Source: Gemmatimonas sp. (GTDB taxonomy: Bacteria > Gemmatimonadota > Gemmatimonadetes > Gemmatimonadales > Gemmatimonadaceae). From it: 64,000 bases of DNA. Position 1 is the stretch's first letter; each line of letters begins with the position of its first letter. A program made the translations under genes and the position numbers. The notes beneath the pieces were generated by a model. That model was given only the letters and a program-made list of their open reading frames with translations, ran no database searches and was not told where the DNA came from. The stretch spans positions 124,001-188,000 of the forward strand of contig NZ_JANPLK010000077.1 in the NCBI RefSeq assembly GCF_031426495.1, given 5' to 3'. Below are positions 54,353 to 63,478 of this stretch, in pieces.

Positions 54353-55390
54353 TCAGACAGGATGGATAGCCGCGAGCAGACGGTAGGAAATCGCGGCCAT
54401 CGTCGCGGCCGCGGGAATCGTGATGACCCACGCCCAGACAATGCGGCTCGCCAACCCCCAGCGTACCGCCGAGAGCCGCGTCGTGGCGCCGACGCCGACG
54501 ATGGCGCCGGTGATCGTGTGCGTGGTGCTGACCGGAATCCCCAACCGCGTGGCCGTGAGGATGACGAGCGCTCCGCCGGTTTCGGCGCAAAAACCGCCGA
54601 CCGGCTTCAGCTTCGTGATGCGCGTGCCCATGGTGTGCACGATACGCCAGCCACCCGACAAGGTGCCCAACGAGATACACGCGTAGGCCGCCAACTCTAC
54701 CCACACCGGGATCGTCTTCAGATCCTCGACATAGAAGAAGTGCAACCAGCCCGTCTGCGTGGCAAAGGTCGCCTTCGACGCGACCAGCAAGGCGACGATG
54801 ATACCCATCGTCTTCTGTGCATCGTTACTGCCGTGCGCCAACGACAGCAACGCGGAGCTGGTCAGCTGTGCCGCGCGGAAGAACTTGTCCACCCGAGCAT
54901 TGGTCGCTTTCTGGAACACGTTGAAGACGAGTACCATCAGGCCGAAGCCCATCAGCATACCGAGTGCCGGCGACAACACGATGGCCGCGAGGGTCTCGAT
55001 CCACTTCGGTCCCCAAAGGAGTGCGGCGAATCCCGCTTTGGACACCGCGGCGCCCGCATACCCGCCGATGAGCGCGTGCGACGAGCTGGACGGAATGCCG
55101 AACCACCACGTAATCAGGTTCCAGATGATCGCGCCGAGCAACGCGGCAAGGATCACACTGGGATCGACGATCTTCATGTCGATGAAGCCGCCACCGAACG
55201 CCTTCGCAACGGCGGTGCCCGCGACGAACAAGGCTGCGAAGTTGAAAAAGGCCGCCCAGATGACCGCGGCGAGGGGGCTCAGCACGCGAGTGCCGACGAT
55301 CGTGGCGATGGAATTCGCCGAGTCGTGGAACCCGTTGATATAGTCGAACGCCAGCGCCATCACCACGATGAACAGAACGAAGTAGACCAC
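54353..55390 (-). CDS. pit: Low-affinity inorganic phosphate transporter (Pit family)
   Basis: The 345-residue membrane protein has Pit/PHO4 signatures FDYINGFHDSANSIATIVGTRVL at the N-terminus and VSTTHTITGAIVGVGAT near the C-terminus, with about ten hydrophobic segments. It starts with GTG six bases after the DUF47 gene's stop. Pit works with phosphate as a proton- or metal-phosphate symporter. It lies upstream of ppk on the same strand, so uptake and polyphosphate synthesis may be co-transcribed. Confidence 0.95.
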   Translation of the reverse strand: MVYFVLFIVVMALAFDYINGFHDSANSIATIVGTRVLSPLAAVIWAAFFNFAALFVAGTAVAKAFGGGFIDMKIVDPSVILAALLGAIIWNLITWWFGIPSSSSHALIGGYAGAAVSKAGFAALLWGPKWIETLAAIVLSPALGMLMGFGLMVLVFNVFQKATNARVDKFFRAAQLTSSALLSLAHGSNDAQKTMGIIVALLVASKATFATQTGWLHFFYVEDLKTIPVWVELAAYACISLGTLSGGWRIVHTMGTRITKLKPVGGFCAETGGALVILTATRLGIPVSTTHTITGAIVGVGATTRLSAVRWGLASRIVWAWVITIPAAATMAAISYRLLAAIHPV

Positions 55391-55396
55391 GGATCG

Positions 55397-56008
55397 TCAG
55401 CTGTTCTTGAGGGCAATGCTTTCGAGCACGTTCGACACATCTTCGCACTCGTCGATCGCATACTCCAGCGCGTCGAAAATCTCCTTCCACTTCAGGACTT
55501 CGATGGCCGGCTCCTCGTGCTCGAACAGCGCTCCGACCGACCGTGCGTAGAGCACATCGCCTTCCTCTTCGAGCTGTTTAATGATGCGGCCATGCTCCAG
55601 CATTTTCGCGCGCTTCGTGACATCCCCGACCGACGCGAGAATCACCGCGCTCGCGCGCACCAGGACGTCGGCCATCTCGACCCCGCCGCTGCGGGGCGCC
55701 GTAACCCGGAACATCACCACGCGGCGGGCCGCGCCATTGATCAGATCAATCACGTTGTCCAGGCGCGTCGCCAGCACGTGGATATCTTCGCGGTCGAGCG
55801 GCGTGACGAAACTGGTGTCGATACGCTGGTTGATGAGATGGACAATGGAATCACCATCCGTTTCAACCTTCTTGATCTCCACCGCGATGCGCGCGGCGTC
55901 TAACGGGTTCTCCAACAACGAGCGCAGCAGCGTCGACGCACTGCCCATGTATACGGCAAGCTGCCGGAAGTGATCGAAGAACGTTTCGTCTTTTGAGAAG
56001 AGCTTCAC
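55397..56008 (-). CDS. DUF47 (PhoU-like) partner of Pit
   Basis: The 203-residue helical protein starts MKLFSKDETFFDHFRQLAV and shows the DUF47 repeats VEIKKVETDGDSIVHLINQRID and LDREDIHVLATRLDNVIDLINGAA. Such proteins are PhoU-like Pit accessories and are often encoded immediately before pit, as here. It may control phosphate entry through Pit. The upstream gap (56009-56145) contains a GTGAC-N6-GTTAC pair on the coding strand. Confidence 0.93.
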   Translation of the reverse strand: MKLFSKDETFFDHFRQLAVYMGSASTLLRSLLENPLDAARIAVEIKKVETDGDSIVHLINQRIDTSFVTPLDREDIHVLATRLDNVIDLINGAARRVVMFRVTAPRSGGVEMADVLVRASAVILASVGDVTKRAKMLEHGRIIKQLEEEGDVLYARSVGALFEHEEPAIEVLKWKEIFDALEYAIDECEDVSNVLESIALKNS

Positions 56009-56059
56009 GGCTCGGATGGCTGAAAGAGGTCTGACTGCCCACGGGTCACCATGCGCACC

Positions 56060-56075
56060 GTAACAATTACGTCAC
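56060..56075 (-). promoter_or_regulatory. Candidate Pho box upstream of the DUF47-pit unit
   Basis: On the minus strand GTGAC-N6-GTTAC (56075 to 56060) shows the 11-bp half-site period and ends 51 bp before the DUF47 ATG, a normal activator distance. The same pair of words with the same spacing occurs between pstS and pstC. Confidence 0.5.
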
Positions 56076-56145
56076 CGGTGCGAGAACGCCACGTGTGATG
56101 CCCATCGTTACACGACGGAGACGCACTGCGCCGGAACCGAACGGT

Positions 56146-56916
56146 TCACCGCCAAACCACTTTCGCGTCGCTCACGGCCACCTTGCGGCGCACGAGCTCC
56201 GGGTTCTCAAACCAGCGCGCCAACAACGCCCCCACCACAAAGCCGCCTACGTGCGCCCAGACCGCCACCCCACCGGAGATCTCACGACGTAAGGGCGACA
56301 GGTCGGGCAGGCCGGCCAGCACCTGGCTCCCGAACCAGAGGATGAGCACCGCCCACGCCGGGAAGCGCAGCAGAAAGAAGGGCGGAATGAATGTCCGTAC
56401 CTTCACTCGCGGATACAACATGAGGTACGCGCCCATGATTCCCGAGATCGCCCCCGACGCGCCCACCGTCGGCACGGGAGACGACGGGTCGACCGCGAGG
56501 TGGGCCATCGCCGCCGCCACGCCGGTCAGCAGGTAGAACGCGACAAACCGCCACCGACCCATACTGTCTTCGACGTTGTTGCCGAACACCCAGAGGTAGA
56601 GCGAGTTGCCGATGATGTGCCCCCAACCGCCGTGCAGGAAAATACTGGTGATCGGCGTGAGCCAGTTGATCGCGTAGTCGTCGATCACGCAGGCCAGCGC
56701 CTGATCGCCAAACCGCCCCAGCGGCACGCCGAACCCCACCGGCGCCATCCGGCTCAGCTCGCCTGGCACCATCCCGAGATCGCAGACGCTGATGGCCAGC
56801 GGCAGCGGACTACCCGCCCCCTGCACGAAAAACCAGACAGCCCAGGTGATCGCCAGCAGCCCGATGGTCATCACCGGAGTGCGCAACGTGGGATTGTCGT
56901 CGGAAACTGGAAACAT
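56146..56916 (-). CDS. Rhomboid-family intramembrane serine protease
   Basis: The 256-residue product starts MFPVSDDNPTLRTPV, with GGGAG-like bases (GGGAG) 4 bp upstream of the ATG. It has six or more hydrophobic segments, the loop SIFLHGGWGHIIGNSLYLWVFG, the catalytic Ser motif GASGAISGIMGAY and the His in AHVGGFVVGALL. Rhomboids cleave transmembrane proteins. An open frame further upstream lacks a sensible N-terminus. The gene is divergent from dnaK. Confidence 0.93.
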   Translation of the reverse strand: MFPVSDDNPTLRTPVMTIGLLAITWAVWFFVQGAGSPLPLAISVCDLGMVPGELSRMAPVGFGVPLGRFGDQALACVIDDYAINWLTPITSIFLHGGWGHIIGNSLYLWVFGNNVEDSMGRWRFVAFYLLTGVAAAMAHLAVDPSSPVPTVGASGAISGIMGAYLMLYPRVKVRTFIPPFFLLRFPAWAVLILWFGSQVLAGLPDLSPLRREISGGVAVWAHVGGFVVGALLARWFENPELVRRKVAVSDAKVVWR

Positions 56917-57107
56917 CGCACTCCCGGCCAAGTCAAATTGGCAGACTGCCTCCACGACAGTCTTCGAAACACCACCTACCGCCAGAATTGCGCCCATCCG
57001 GCAGGCGCATCGTGGCCCACGCCTTGCCCTTTATGGCAACAGCAGTGGATCGGATCAAGCACGTACCAAGAAGTCCCTACAGGCTGCAACTCCTCAACGA
57101 GACCTCA

Positions 57108-59048
<1,941 letters not shown>

Positions 59049-59070
59049 GCGCCACCTGTTTGGTTGAAGG

Positions 59071-59109
59071 CACCGGATTCTCGCGGAAACTGAAAGCGGG
59101 GGTCCGGTG
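59071..59109 (+). terminator. Possible hairpin after dnaK
   Basis: CACCGGA (59071-59077) can pair with TCCGGTG (59103-59109) across a 25-base loop, followed by TCTTATC. The loop is long and the T tract poor, so it is only a candidate. Confidence 0.35.
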
Positions 59110-59141
59110 TCTTATCGTATCGCAGGATGTAGGTCAGTTTT

Positions 59142-60704
59142 ATGCAGCACTTCGCTCGCACCGCATTCACCGGGTTTAGACACATGGCTTCTCGTTTCTC
59201 CCGATTCCGCTTCGCCGCTGCCGCGGCGGTGAGCTTTTCCGCCGGCGTAGTCTTCGCATCCGGCATGAACTGGACGAAGATCAGCTGGGCGCAGGGTGGC
59301 ACGACGTCGCGCTCAGCCTCCGTGCGTGGCCCCATGGCCCCCGAAGGCAGCTCGTTCGCCGATATCGCCGAGCGCGTGACGCCGGGCGTGGTGGCGGTGA
59401 ACACCACGCGCACCGCCCGCCCGCGTCCGCAGGCTCGCAGTCGCGCACCGCAAGGAATGGAAGACTTTCTCGAGCAGTTCGGACCGCAGCAGCCACGGCA
59501 GCAGCGCGGCGAAGGCTCGGGATTCATCGTAACGCAAGACGGTTACATCGTCACCAACAATCACGTGGTGGCCGACGCCGACCAGGTGTCGATCACGCTC
59601 AGCGATGGTCGCACCTTCAAGGCGAAGGTGGTCGGCACCGACTCCACCACCGACGTCGCCGTGGTGAAGATCGACGCCAAGGGGCTCCCCACGCTCGCGA
59701 TCGGCAACGACGAAACGACGCGCATCGGCGACTGGGTGCTCGCCGTCGGTAACCCGCTGGGCCTCGACTTCACCGTGACCGCCGGCATCATCTCGGCCAA
59801 GGGACGTGGCTCGGAAATCCAGCTACCGAACGCCGGTAACTTCACGATCTCCGACTTCATCCAGACCGACGCCGCGATCAATCCGGGCAACTCCGGTGGC
59901 CCGCTCATCAATCTGCGCGGCGAAGTGATCGGCTTGAACAGCGCGATCGCCAGTCAGACGGGCTTCTACTCGGGCTACGGCTTCGCGATTCCGATCACGC
60001 TGGTGAAGGCGGTCACCGATGACCTGATCAAGGAAGGGCGTGTGCGCCTGCCGGTGATGGGTGTGTCGGTCGGTCGCATCGATCCGGAAGACGCCGGCAT
60101 CAATGGCCTAGCCCGTGTGGCGGGCGTGAAGGTAGCGGGCTTCAACCCGGCCGACGGTGGCCCGGCGAAGGCCGCTGGCATCGAAGTTGGCGACATCATC
60201 ATCACGGTCGACGGCAAGCCGGTCGACCGCGTGAGCTCACTGCAGCGAGTAGTGCGTTCGCGCCGTGTGAACGATGTGGTGCCGGTGGAAGTGATGCGCT
60301 TCGGCACGAAGAAGAGCTTCAAGGTGAAGCTGGTGGAAGCCGAGGCGATCAGCCGCGTGGCCGCGCTGCCGGAAGCTGCTGCGAAGGCGGTGCCGGCCGC
60401 GGGCAAGCTTGGCATCACAGTCGAAGCCATTCCGGCTGATGTGTCCGAGCGGATGAAGCTCGACGGTCGTGGCGTGCGCGTGTCGAATGTCGCCGAAGAC
60501 GGCCCGGCGCGCGACAAGCTCGCCGCCGGCAGCGACATCGTGCTCGAGGTGCTCTACCCAACACCGCGTCGCGCCGTGAAGACGGTGAACGACCTGCAGG
60601 GCGTGCTCTCCGGCCTCAAGGACGGCGACTACGTGAGCTTACTGGTGCAGAACATGGACCCGCGCGTGGGTCAGCGCGTGGTGAACATCCGCGTGGGCGG
60701 CTGA
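59142..60704 (+). CDS. HtrA/DegP-type serine endopeptidase
   Basis: The 520-residue envelope protease has an N-terminal hydrophobic anchor or signal (about residues 20-40, RFAAAAAVSFSAGVVFASG). The trypsin-like domain has the triad H141 (NNHVV), D171 (TDVAVVKID) and S251 (PGNSGGPL), and two PDZ domains follow (about 305-395 and 425-515). It degrades or refolds damaged periplasmic proteins. It is 93 bp after dnaK and may share stress control. An ATG 14 codons downstream is an alternative start. An intrinsic terminator follows. Confidence 0.95.
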   Translation: MQHFARTAFTGFRHMASRFSRFRFAAAAAVSFSAGVVFASGMNWTKISWAQGGTTSRSASVRGPMAPEGSSFADIAERVTPGVVAVNTTRTARPRPQARSRAPQGMEDFLEQFGPQQPRQQRGEGSGFIVTQDGYIVTNNHVVADADQVSITLSDGRTFKAKVVGTDSTTDVAVVKIDAKGLPTLAIGNDETTRIGDWVLAVGNPLGLDFTVTAGIISAKGRGSEIQLPNAGNFTISDFIQTDAAINPGNSGGPLINLRGEVIGLNSAIASQTGFYSGYGFAIPITLVKAVTDDLIKEGRVRLPVMGVSVGRIDPEDAGINGLARVAGVKVAGFNPADGGPAKAAGIEVGDIIITVDGKPVDRVSSLQRVVRSRRVNDVVPVEVMRFGTKKSFKVKLVEAEAISRVAALPEAAAKAVPAAGKLGITVEAIPADVSERMKLDGRGVRVSNVAEDGPARDKLAAGSDIVLEVLYPTPRRAVKTVNDLQGVLSGLKDGDYVSLLVQNMDPRVGQRVVNIRVGG

Positions 60705-60736
60705 TCGCTCGCCGATCGGCTCAGCGGGACCACAAC

Positions 60737-60773
60737 GGGCGGTGTCGCACAAGCGACGCCGCCCATTGTTCTT
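60737..60773 (+). terminator. Intrinsic terminator after the HtrA gene
   Basis: A 12-bp stem (60737-60748 with 60753-60764, one G-U type mismatch, loop ACAA) is followed by ATTGTTCTT. It separates the protease gene from the tRNA gene. Confidence 0.85.
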
Positions 60774-60805
60774 GCGGCGTACTCGTTATGTTGTGGAAGC
60801 AGTTT

Positions 60806-60887
60806 GCGGACGTGGCGAAATTGGTAGACGCACCAGCCTTAGGAGCTGGCGGGGCGACCCATCCCGGTTCGAGTCCGGGCGTTCGCA
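60806..60887 (+). tRNA. tRNA-Leu (anticodon TAG)
   Basis: The 82-base sequence folds as a cloverleaf: acceptor stem GCGGACG with CGTTCGC (one G-U), anticodon stem CCAGC with GCTGG, loop CTTAGGA giving anticodon TAG, a long variable arm typical of leucine, and the T arm CCCGG TTCGAGT CCGGG. The discriminator is A (60887) and no CCA is encoded. It decodes CUA and probably other CUN codons. A possible -10 (TATGTT, 60787-60792) lies 13 bp upstream. Confidence 0.95.
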
Positions 60888-60936
60888 TGGTGATTCTTCG
60901 CGGTGAGTATGTGATGCCGCGGTTTCGGAACAGCTC

Positions 60937-60967
60937 GGCCGCGAATTGACGCGAATGTCCACGGATC
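60937..60967. repeat. Intergenic repeat unit A (ATTGACGCGAA type)
   Basis: This 31-bp segment and the one at 61093-61123 match at about 24 positions, sharing CCGCG, ATTGACGCGAA and GGATC. Units of the ATTnACGCGAA type are found as scattered intergenic repeats in several phyla. It lies in noncoding DNA after tRNA-Leu. Confidence 0.6.
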
Positions 60968-61030
60968 TCACCGGCGCGCTTCCACACCACGTCGACGCGA
61001 CGTCATCCAATAGGATTTTTGCTGTTCATC

Positions 61031-61044
61031 CGCGAGCGCTCGCG
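61031..61044. repeat. 14-bp perfect palindrome between the two repeat units
   Basis: CGCGAGCGCTCGCG reads identically on both strands and lies between repeat units A and B. The stretch 60888-61136 shows no gene. Confidence 0.55.
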
Positions 61045-61092
61045 CCGATCCGCGGTAAGGCTTTTGGTCAGAGCCCCGTAAGTGAACGGCCT

Positions 61093-61123
61093 GACCGCGC
61101 ATTGACGCGAACGACCGAGGATC
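61093..61123. repeat. Intergenic repeat unit B
   Basis: Direct-orientation copy of unit A (about 24 of 31 positions), 13 bp from the stop codon of the alpha/beta hydrolase gene. Confidence 0.6.
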
Positions 61124-61136
61124 AACAACCTCCGGG

Positions 61137-62105
61137 TCACCGCTTCAAGAAAGCCTCCACCGCCGGCCACACCACATCGGGGCGCTCGGCGTAAGCGAAA
61201 TGCGCCGCGCGCGGCACACGCACCAGCGTCGCGTTCGGCAGTGAAGAGATCCATTCCTCGACCAGATCCATCGGGATCGCCTCCTGCTCGCCGTGAATCA
61301 CCAGCGTGGGCACCCGCAGTGTCCGCAGCTGCGGCCGGATATCCCAATCGCCGTACGAACCCATCACCAGCCGATTCGTGGTCGTGAGGCCAAAGCGAAT
61401 GCCGCGCGCATCGGACGCACACAGGTCAGCATGAATCATCGGCAGCGTGCGTGCCGGCTCGGCAAGACGCGGCACCATCGCCGCACGCCAGTAGTCGCGG
61501 CAGGCCGACCGGATGTCCTCGTCGCTGGTGGCCCGCTGCAATCGGCGATTGGCCTCGGCCGACTGACGCCGCAGCATGCTGTCCATGCGCGCCGCCGAGT
61601 TCTTGGCGAAACGCGCCCAGAACTCGCCGCGCCGCGGCGGCACTGGGCCGATGAGAATCATCCGGCGCATGTGCTCTGGATGCGCGATGGCGTATGTCGC
61701 CGCGAGCAACGGTCCATACGAATGCGCGATCAGCGTGAGACGGTCGATGCCGAAGTGTACGCGAACGGCCTCCAGGTCGGCGATTTGCTGCGTCGCGGAG
61801 AGCGTCGTGGTATCGGTGGGCAACGTCGACCGACCGGCCCCGCGCTGGTCATAGAAGATCACCGTGTGCATTAGGGTGAGCGGTACGAAGTCTCCTGCGA
61901 TGCTCTCGAGGTCTACGCCCGGGCCGCCGTGGATCGCGACCAGCGTATCGGTGCCGCGACCCGCACTCCGATAAAACAAGCGGGCGCCGTCGGGCGCGGT
62001 CACGTAGCCCGCACGTTGCGCCGCTAACGGCGACACCATCGGGAGCAGGAGAGACAGCACGAACCCGGCGATGATCGCGCGGGGCGTAGACCGGGGCATA
62101 CTCAT
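61137..62105 (-). CDS. Exported alpha/beta hydrolase, prolyl-aminopeptidase-like (S33)
   Basis: The 322-residue protein has a signal peptide (VLSLLLPMVSPLAAQ). The oxyanion motif is HGGPGVD and DQRGAGRS follows, both characteristic of S33 peptidases. The nucleophile Ser is in AHSYGP, the Asp in the region VIHGEQEAIPMD, and the His in AAHFAYAER. It probably cleaves short peptides or esters in the periplasm; the exact substrate is not clear. It is a single gene. Confidence 0.88.
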   Translation of the reverse strand: MSMPRSTPRAIIAGFVLSLLLPMVSPLAAQRAGYVTAPDGARLFYRSAGRGTDTLVAIHGGPGVDLESIAGDFVPLTLMHTVIFYDQRGAGRSTLPTDTTTLSATQQIADLEAVRVHFGIDRLTLIAHSYGPLLAATYAIAHPEHMRRMILIGPVPPRRGEFWARFAKNSAARMDSMLRRQSAEANRRLQRATSDEDIRSACRDYWRAAMVPRLAEPARTLPMIHADLCASDARGIRFGLTTTNRLVMGSYGDWDIRPQLRTLRVPTLVIHGEQEAIPMDLVEEWISSLPNATLVRVPRAAHFAYAERPDVVWPAVEAFLKR

Positions 62106-62234
62106 CGTCGATACTCGCCAATCATGGGGAGAAGCTGAGACCCTCCCCCAAGCTATTCAGCAACCACCAGCCGCGGGCGTATCTTTCCCCGGCCAGCCAC
62201 ACGGTGACCACTCTCCCCCGCCCGCCACTCGACC

Positions 62235-62462
62235 ATGCCCGTCTACGTGTACGAAACCATCCCGCAGTCCGAGGCCGAGTTCCCGCAGACGTTCGAATTG
62301 CGCCAGTCGATGTCGGAGCCCTGCCTCACCGCGCATCCGGACACCGGCGCGCCGGTGCGACGCGTGCTCTCGGGTGGTCTTGCCACGTTCACTGGCGCGG
62401 CGGCGGCGGTGCCAATGCGGGGCGGTGGCGGGTGTGGGTCGGGCTGCGGCTGCGCCTCCTGA
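62235..62462 (+). CDS. FmdB-like small protein with degenerate zinc-ribbon
   Basis: The 75-residue protein starts MPVYVYETIP, in the style of FmdB (MPIYEYRC). The usual CxxC pairs are absent: where they should be, it has ETIPQSE and AHPDTG. The PVRRVLSGG segment that follows is kept. The end carries a new Cys-rich tail (GGGGCGSGCGCAS). It lies 8 bp upstream of a dipeptide epimerase gene and is probably co-expressed. Function unknown; a metal or cluster could be bound by the tail cysteines. Confidence 0.75.
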   Translation: MPVYVYETIPQSEAEFPQTFELRQSMSEPCLTAHPDTGAPVRRVLSGGLATFTGAAAAVPMRGGGGCGSGCGCAS

Positions 62463-62469
62463 GCAACCG

Positions 62470-63477
62470 ATGATCACCGGCGCTGTTGCCATCGAGCAGT
62501 GGGACTTGGTGGAGCCCTTCGAAATCGCGCGTGGTGTGATGACGGCGATTCCCTTGGTCATGCTCACGCTCACCGATAGCGCGGGCAACGTGGGCCGAGC
62601 GGAGGCGGCGGGCGTCGACTACGACGGCGAAACGCCGGAGATGCTGCAGGCGCAGGTCGAGTACGTGCTGCCGCTGGTCGTGGCGGCCGCACCGGGCGAC
62701 ACGGTGAATGACGCGACGCTGCAAGCCGTGCAGGAGTTGCTCCCCTCGGGGGGCGCGCGCAACGCCATCGACTGCGCGCTCTGGGATCTGCGCGCCAAGC
62801 AGTCGGGCATCCCCGCCTGGCGACAGGCGAATCTCCCGCCTTTGCTTCCGCTCACCACCGTGTTCACGCTCGGACTCGGCAGCGAATCTGATACGCGTCG
62901 TAAAGCGCGGGCGGCGCGGGGCTATCCGTTGCTCAAGATCAAGTGCGACGCCGATCGTCACATCGACGTCGTACGATGGGTGCGCGAAGAACATCCCACC
63001 GCGCGCATCGCCGTCGACGCCAATCAATCCTGGACCCGTGAGCTGCTCGAACGCGTCCTGCCGCCGTTGGCCGCACTCGGCGTCGAGATGGTCGAGCAAC
63101 CGGTGAAGCGATTCGAGGACGCGCAGCTCGACGGGCTGCAGTCACCACTGCCTCTGGCCGCCGACGAGTCGTGTGTCGATCGCGAATCTTTGGCCGCGCT
63201 GTTCGGGCGATATCAGTTCATCAACATCAAGCTCGACAAGTGCGGCGGTCTCACCGAAGCGCTGAAGATGTCGACTGAGGCACTCGCGCACGGACTGCAA
63301 CTCATGGTGGGCAACATGTGCGGCACGTCGTTGGGGATGGCACCGGGCTTTCTCGTGGGGCAGCGCTGCGGCTACGTCGACCTGGATGGCCCGCTGCTGC
63401 AATCGCGCGATCGCGACCATGCCATCGTGTTCACTGACGGCGTGATGCAGCCGCCCCTGCCTGCGCTTTGGGGCTAA
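62470..63477 (+). CDS. Dipeptide epimerase (enolase superfamily, DgcA/YcjG-like)
   Basis: The 335-residue enzyme has the mandelate-racemase/dipeptide-epimerase layout: the first catalytic Lys in LLKIKCD (KxK), the metal Asp in AVDANQSW, Glu in VEQPVKRF, Asp in AADESC and the second Lys in NIKLDKCGGL. Family members epimerise L-Ala-D/L-Glu or related dipeptides from peptidoglycan. The frame continues upstream to 62071 but those residues are not homologous; 62470 is the family-like start. It follows the FmdB-like gene by 8 bp. D-amino-acid use fits the two amidohydrolases at 14.4-17.7 kb. Confidence 0.9.
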   Translation: MITGAVAIEQWDLVEPFEIARGVMTAIPLVMLTLTDSAGNVGRAEAAGVDYDGETPEMLQAQVEYVLPLVVAAAPGDTVNDATLQAVQELLPSGGARNAIDCALWDLRAKQSGIPAWRQANLPPLLPLTTVFTLGLGSESDTRRKARAARGYPLLKIKCDADRHIDVVRWVREEHPTARIAVDANQSWTRELLERVLPPLAALGVEMVEQPVKRFEDAQLDGLQSPLPLAADESCVDRESLAALFGRYQFINIKLDKCGGLTEALKMSTEALAHGLQLMVGNMCGTSLGMAPGFLVGQRCGYVDLDGPLLQSRDRDHAIVFTDGVMQPPLPALWG

Positions 63478-63478
63478 T

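Noticed and set aside
52921..54369. A long plus-strand frame opposite ppk
   Set aside because: Arg/His-rich shadow of the polyphosphate kinase gene.
54188..55903. A long plus-strand frame opposite pit and DUF47
   Set aside because: Asp/Arg/Gly-rich shadow; real genes on the other strand have membrane segments and family motifs.
57024..57039. A 5-bp inverted pair upstream of dnaK as a heat-shock repressor site
   Set aside because: It does not resemble CIRCE and is too short to distinguish from chance.
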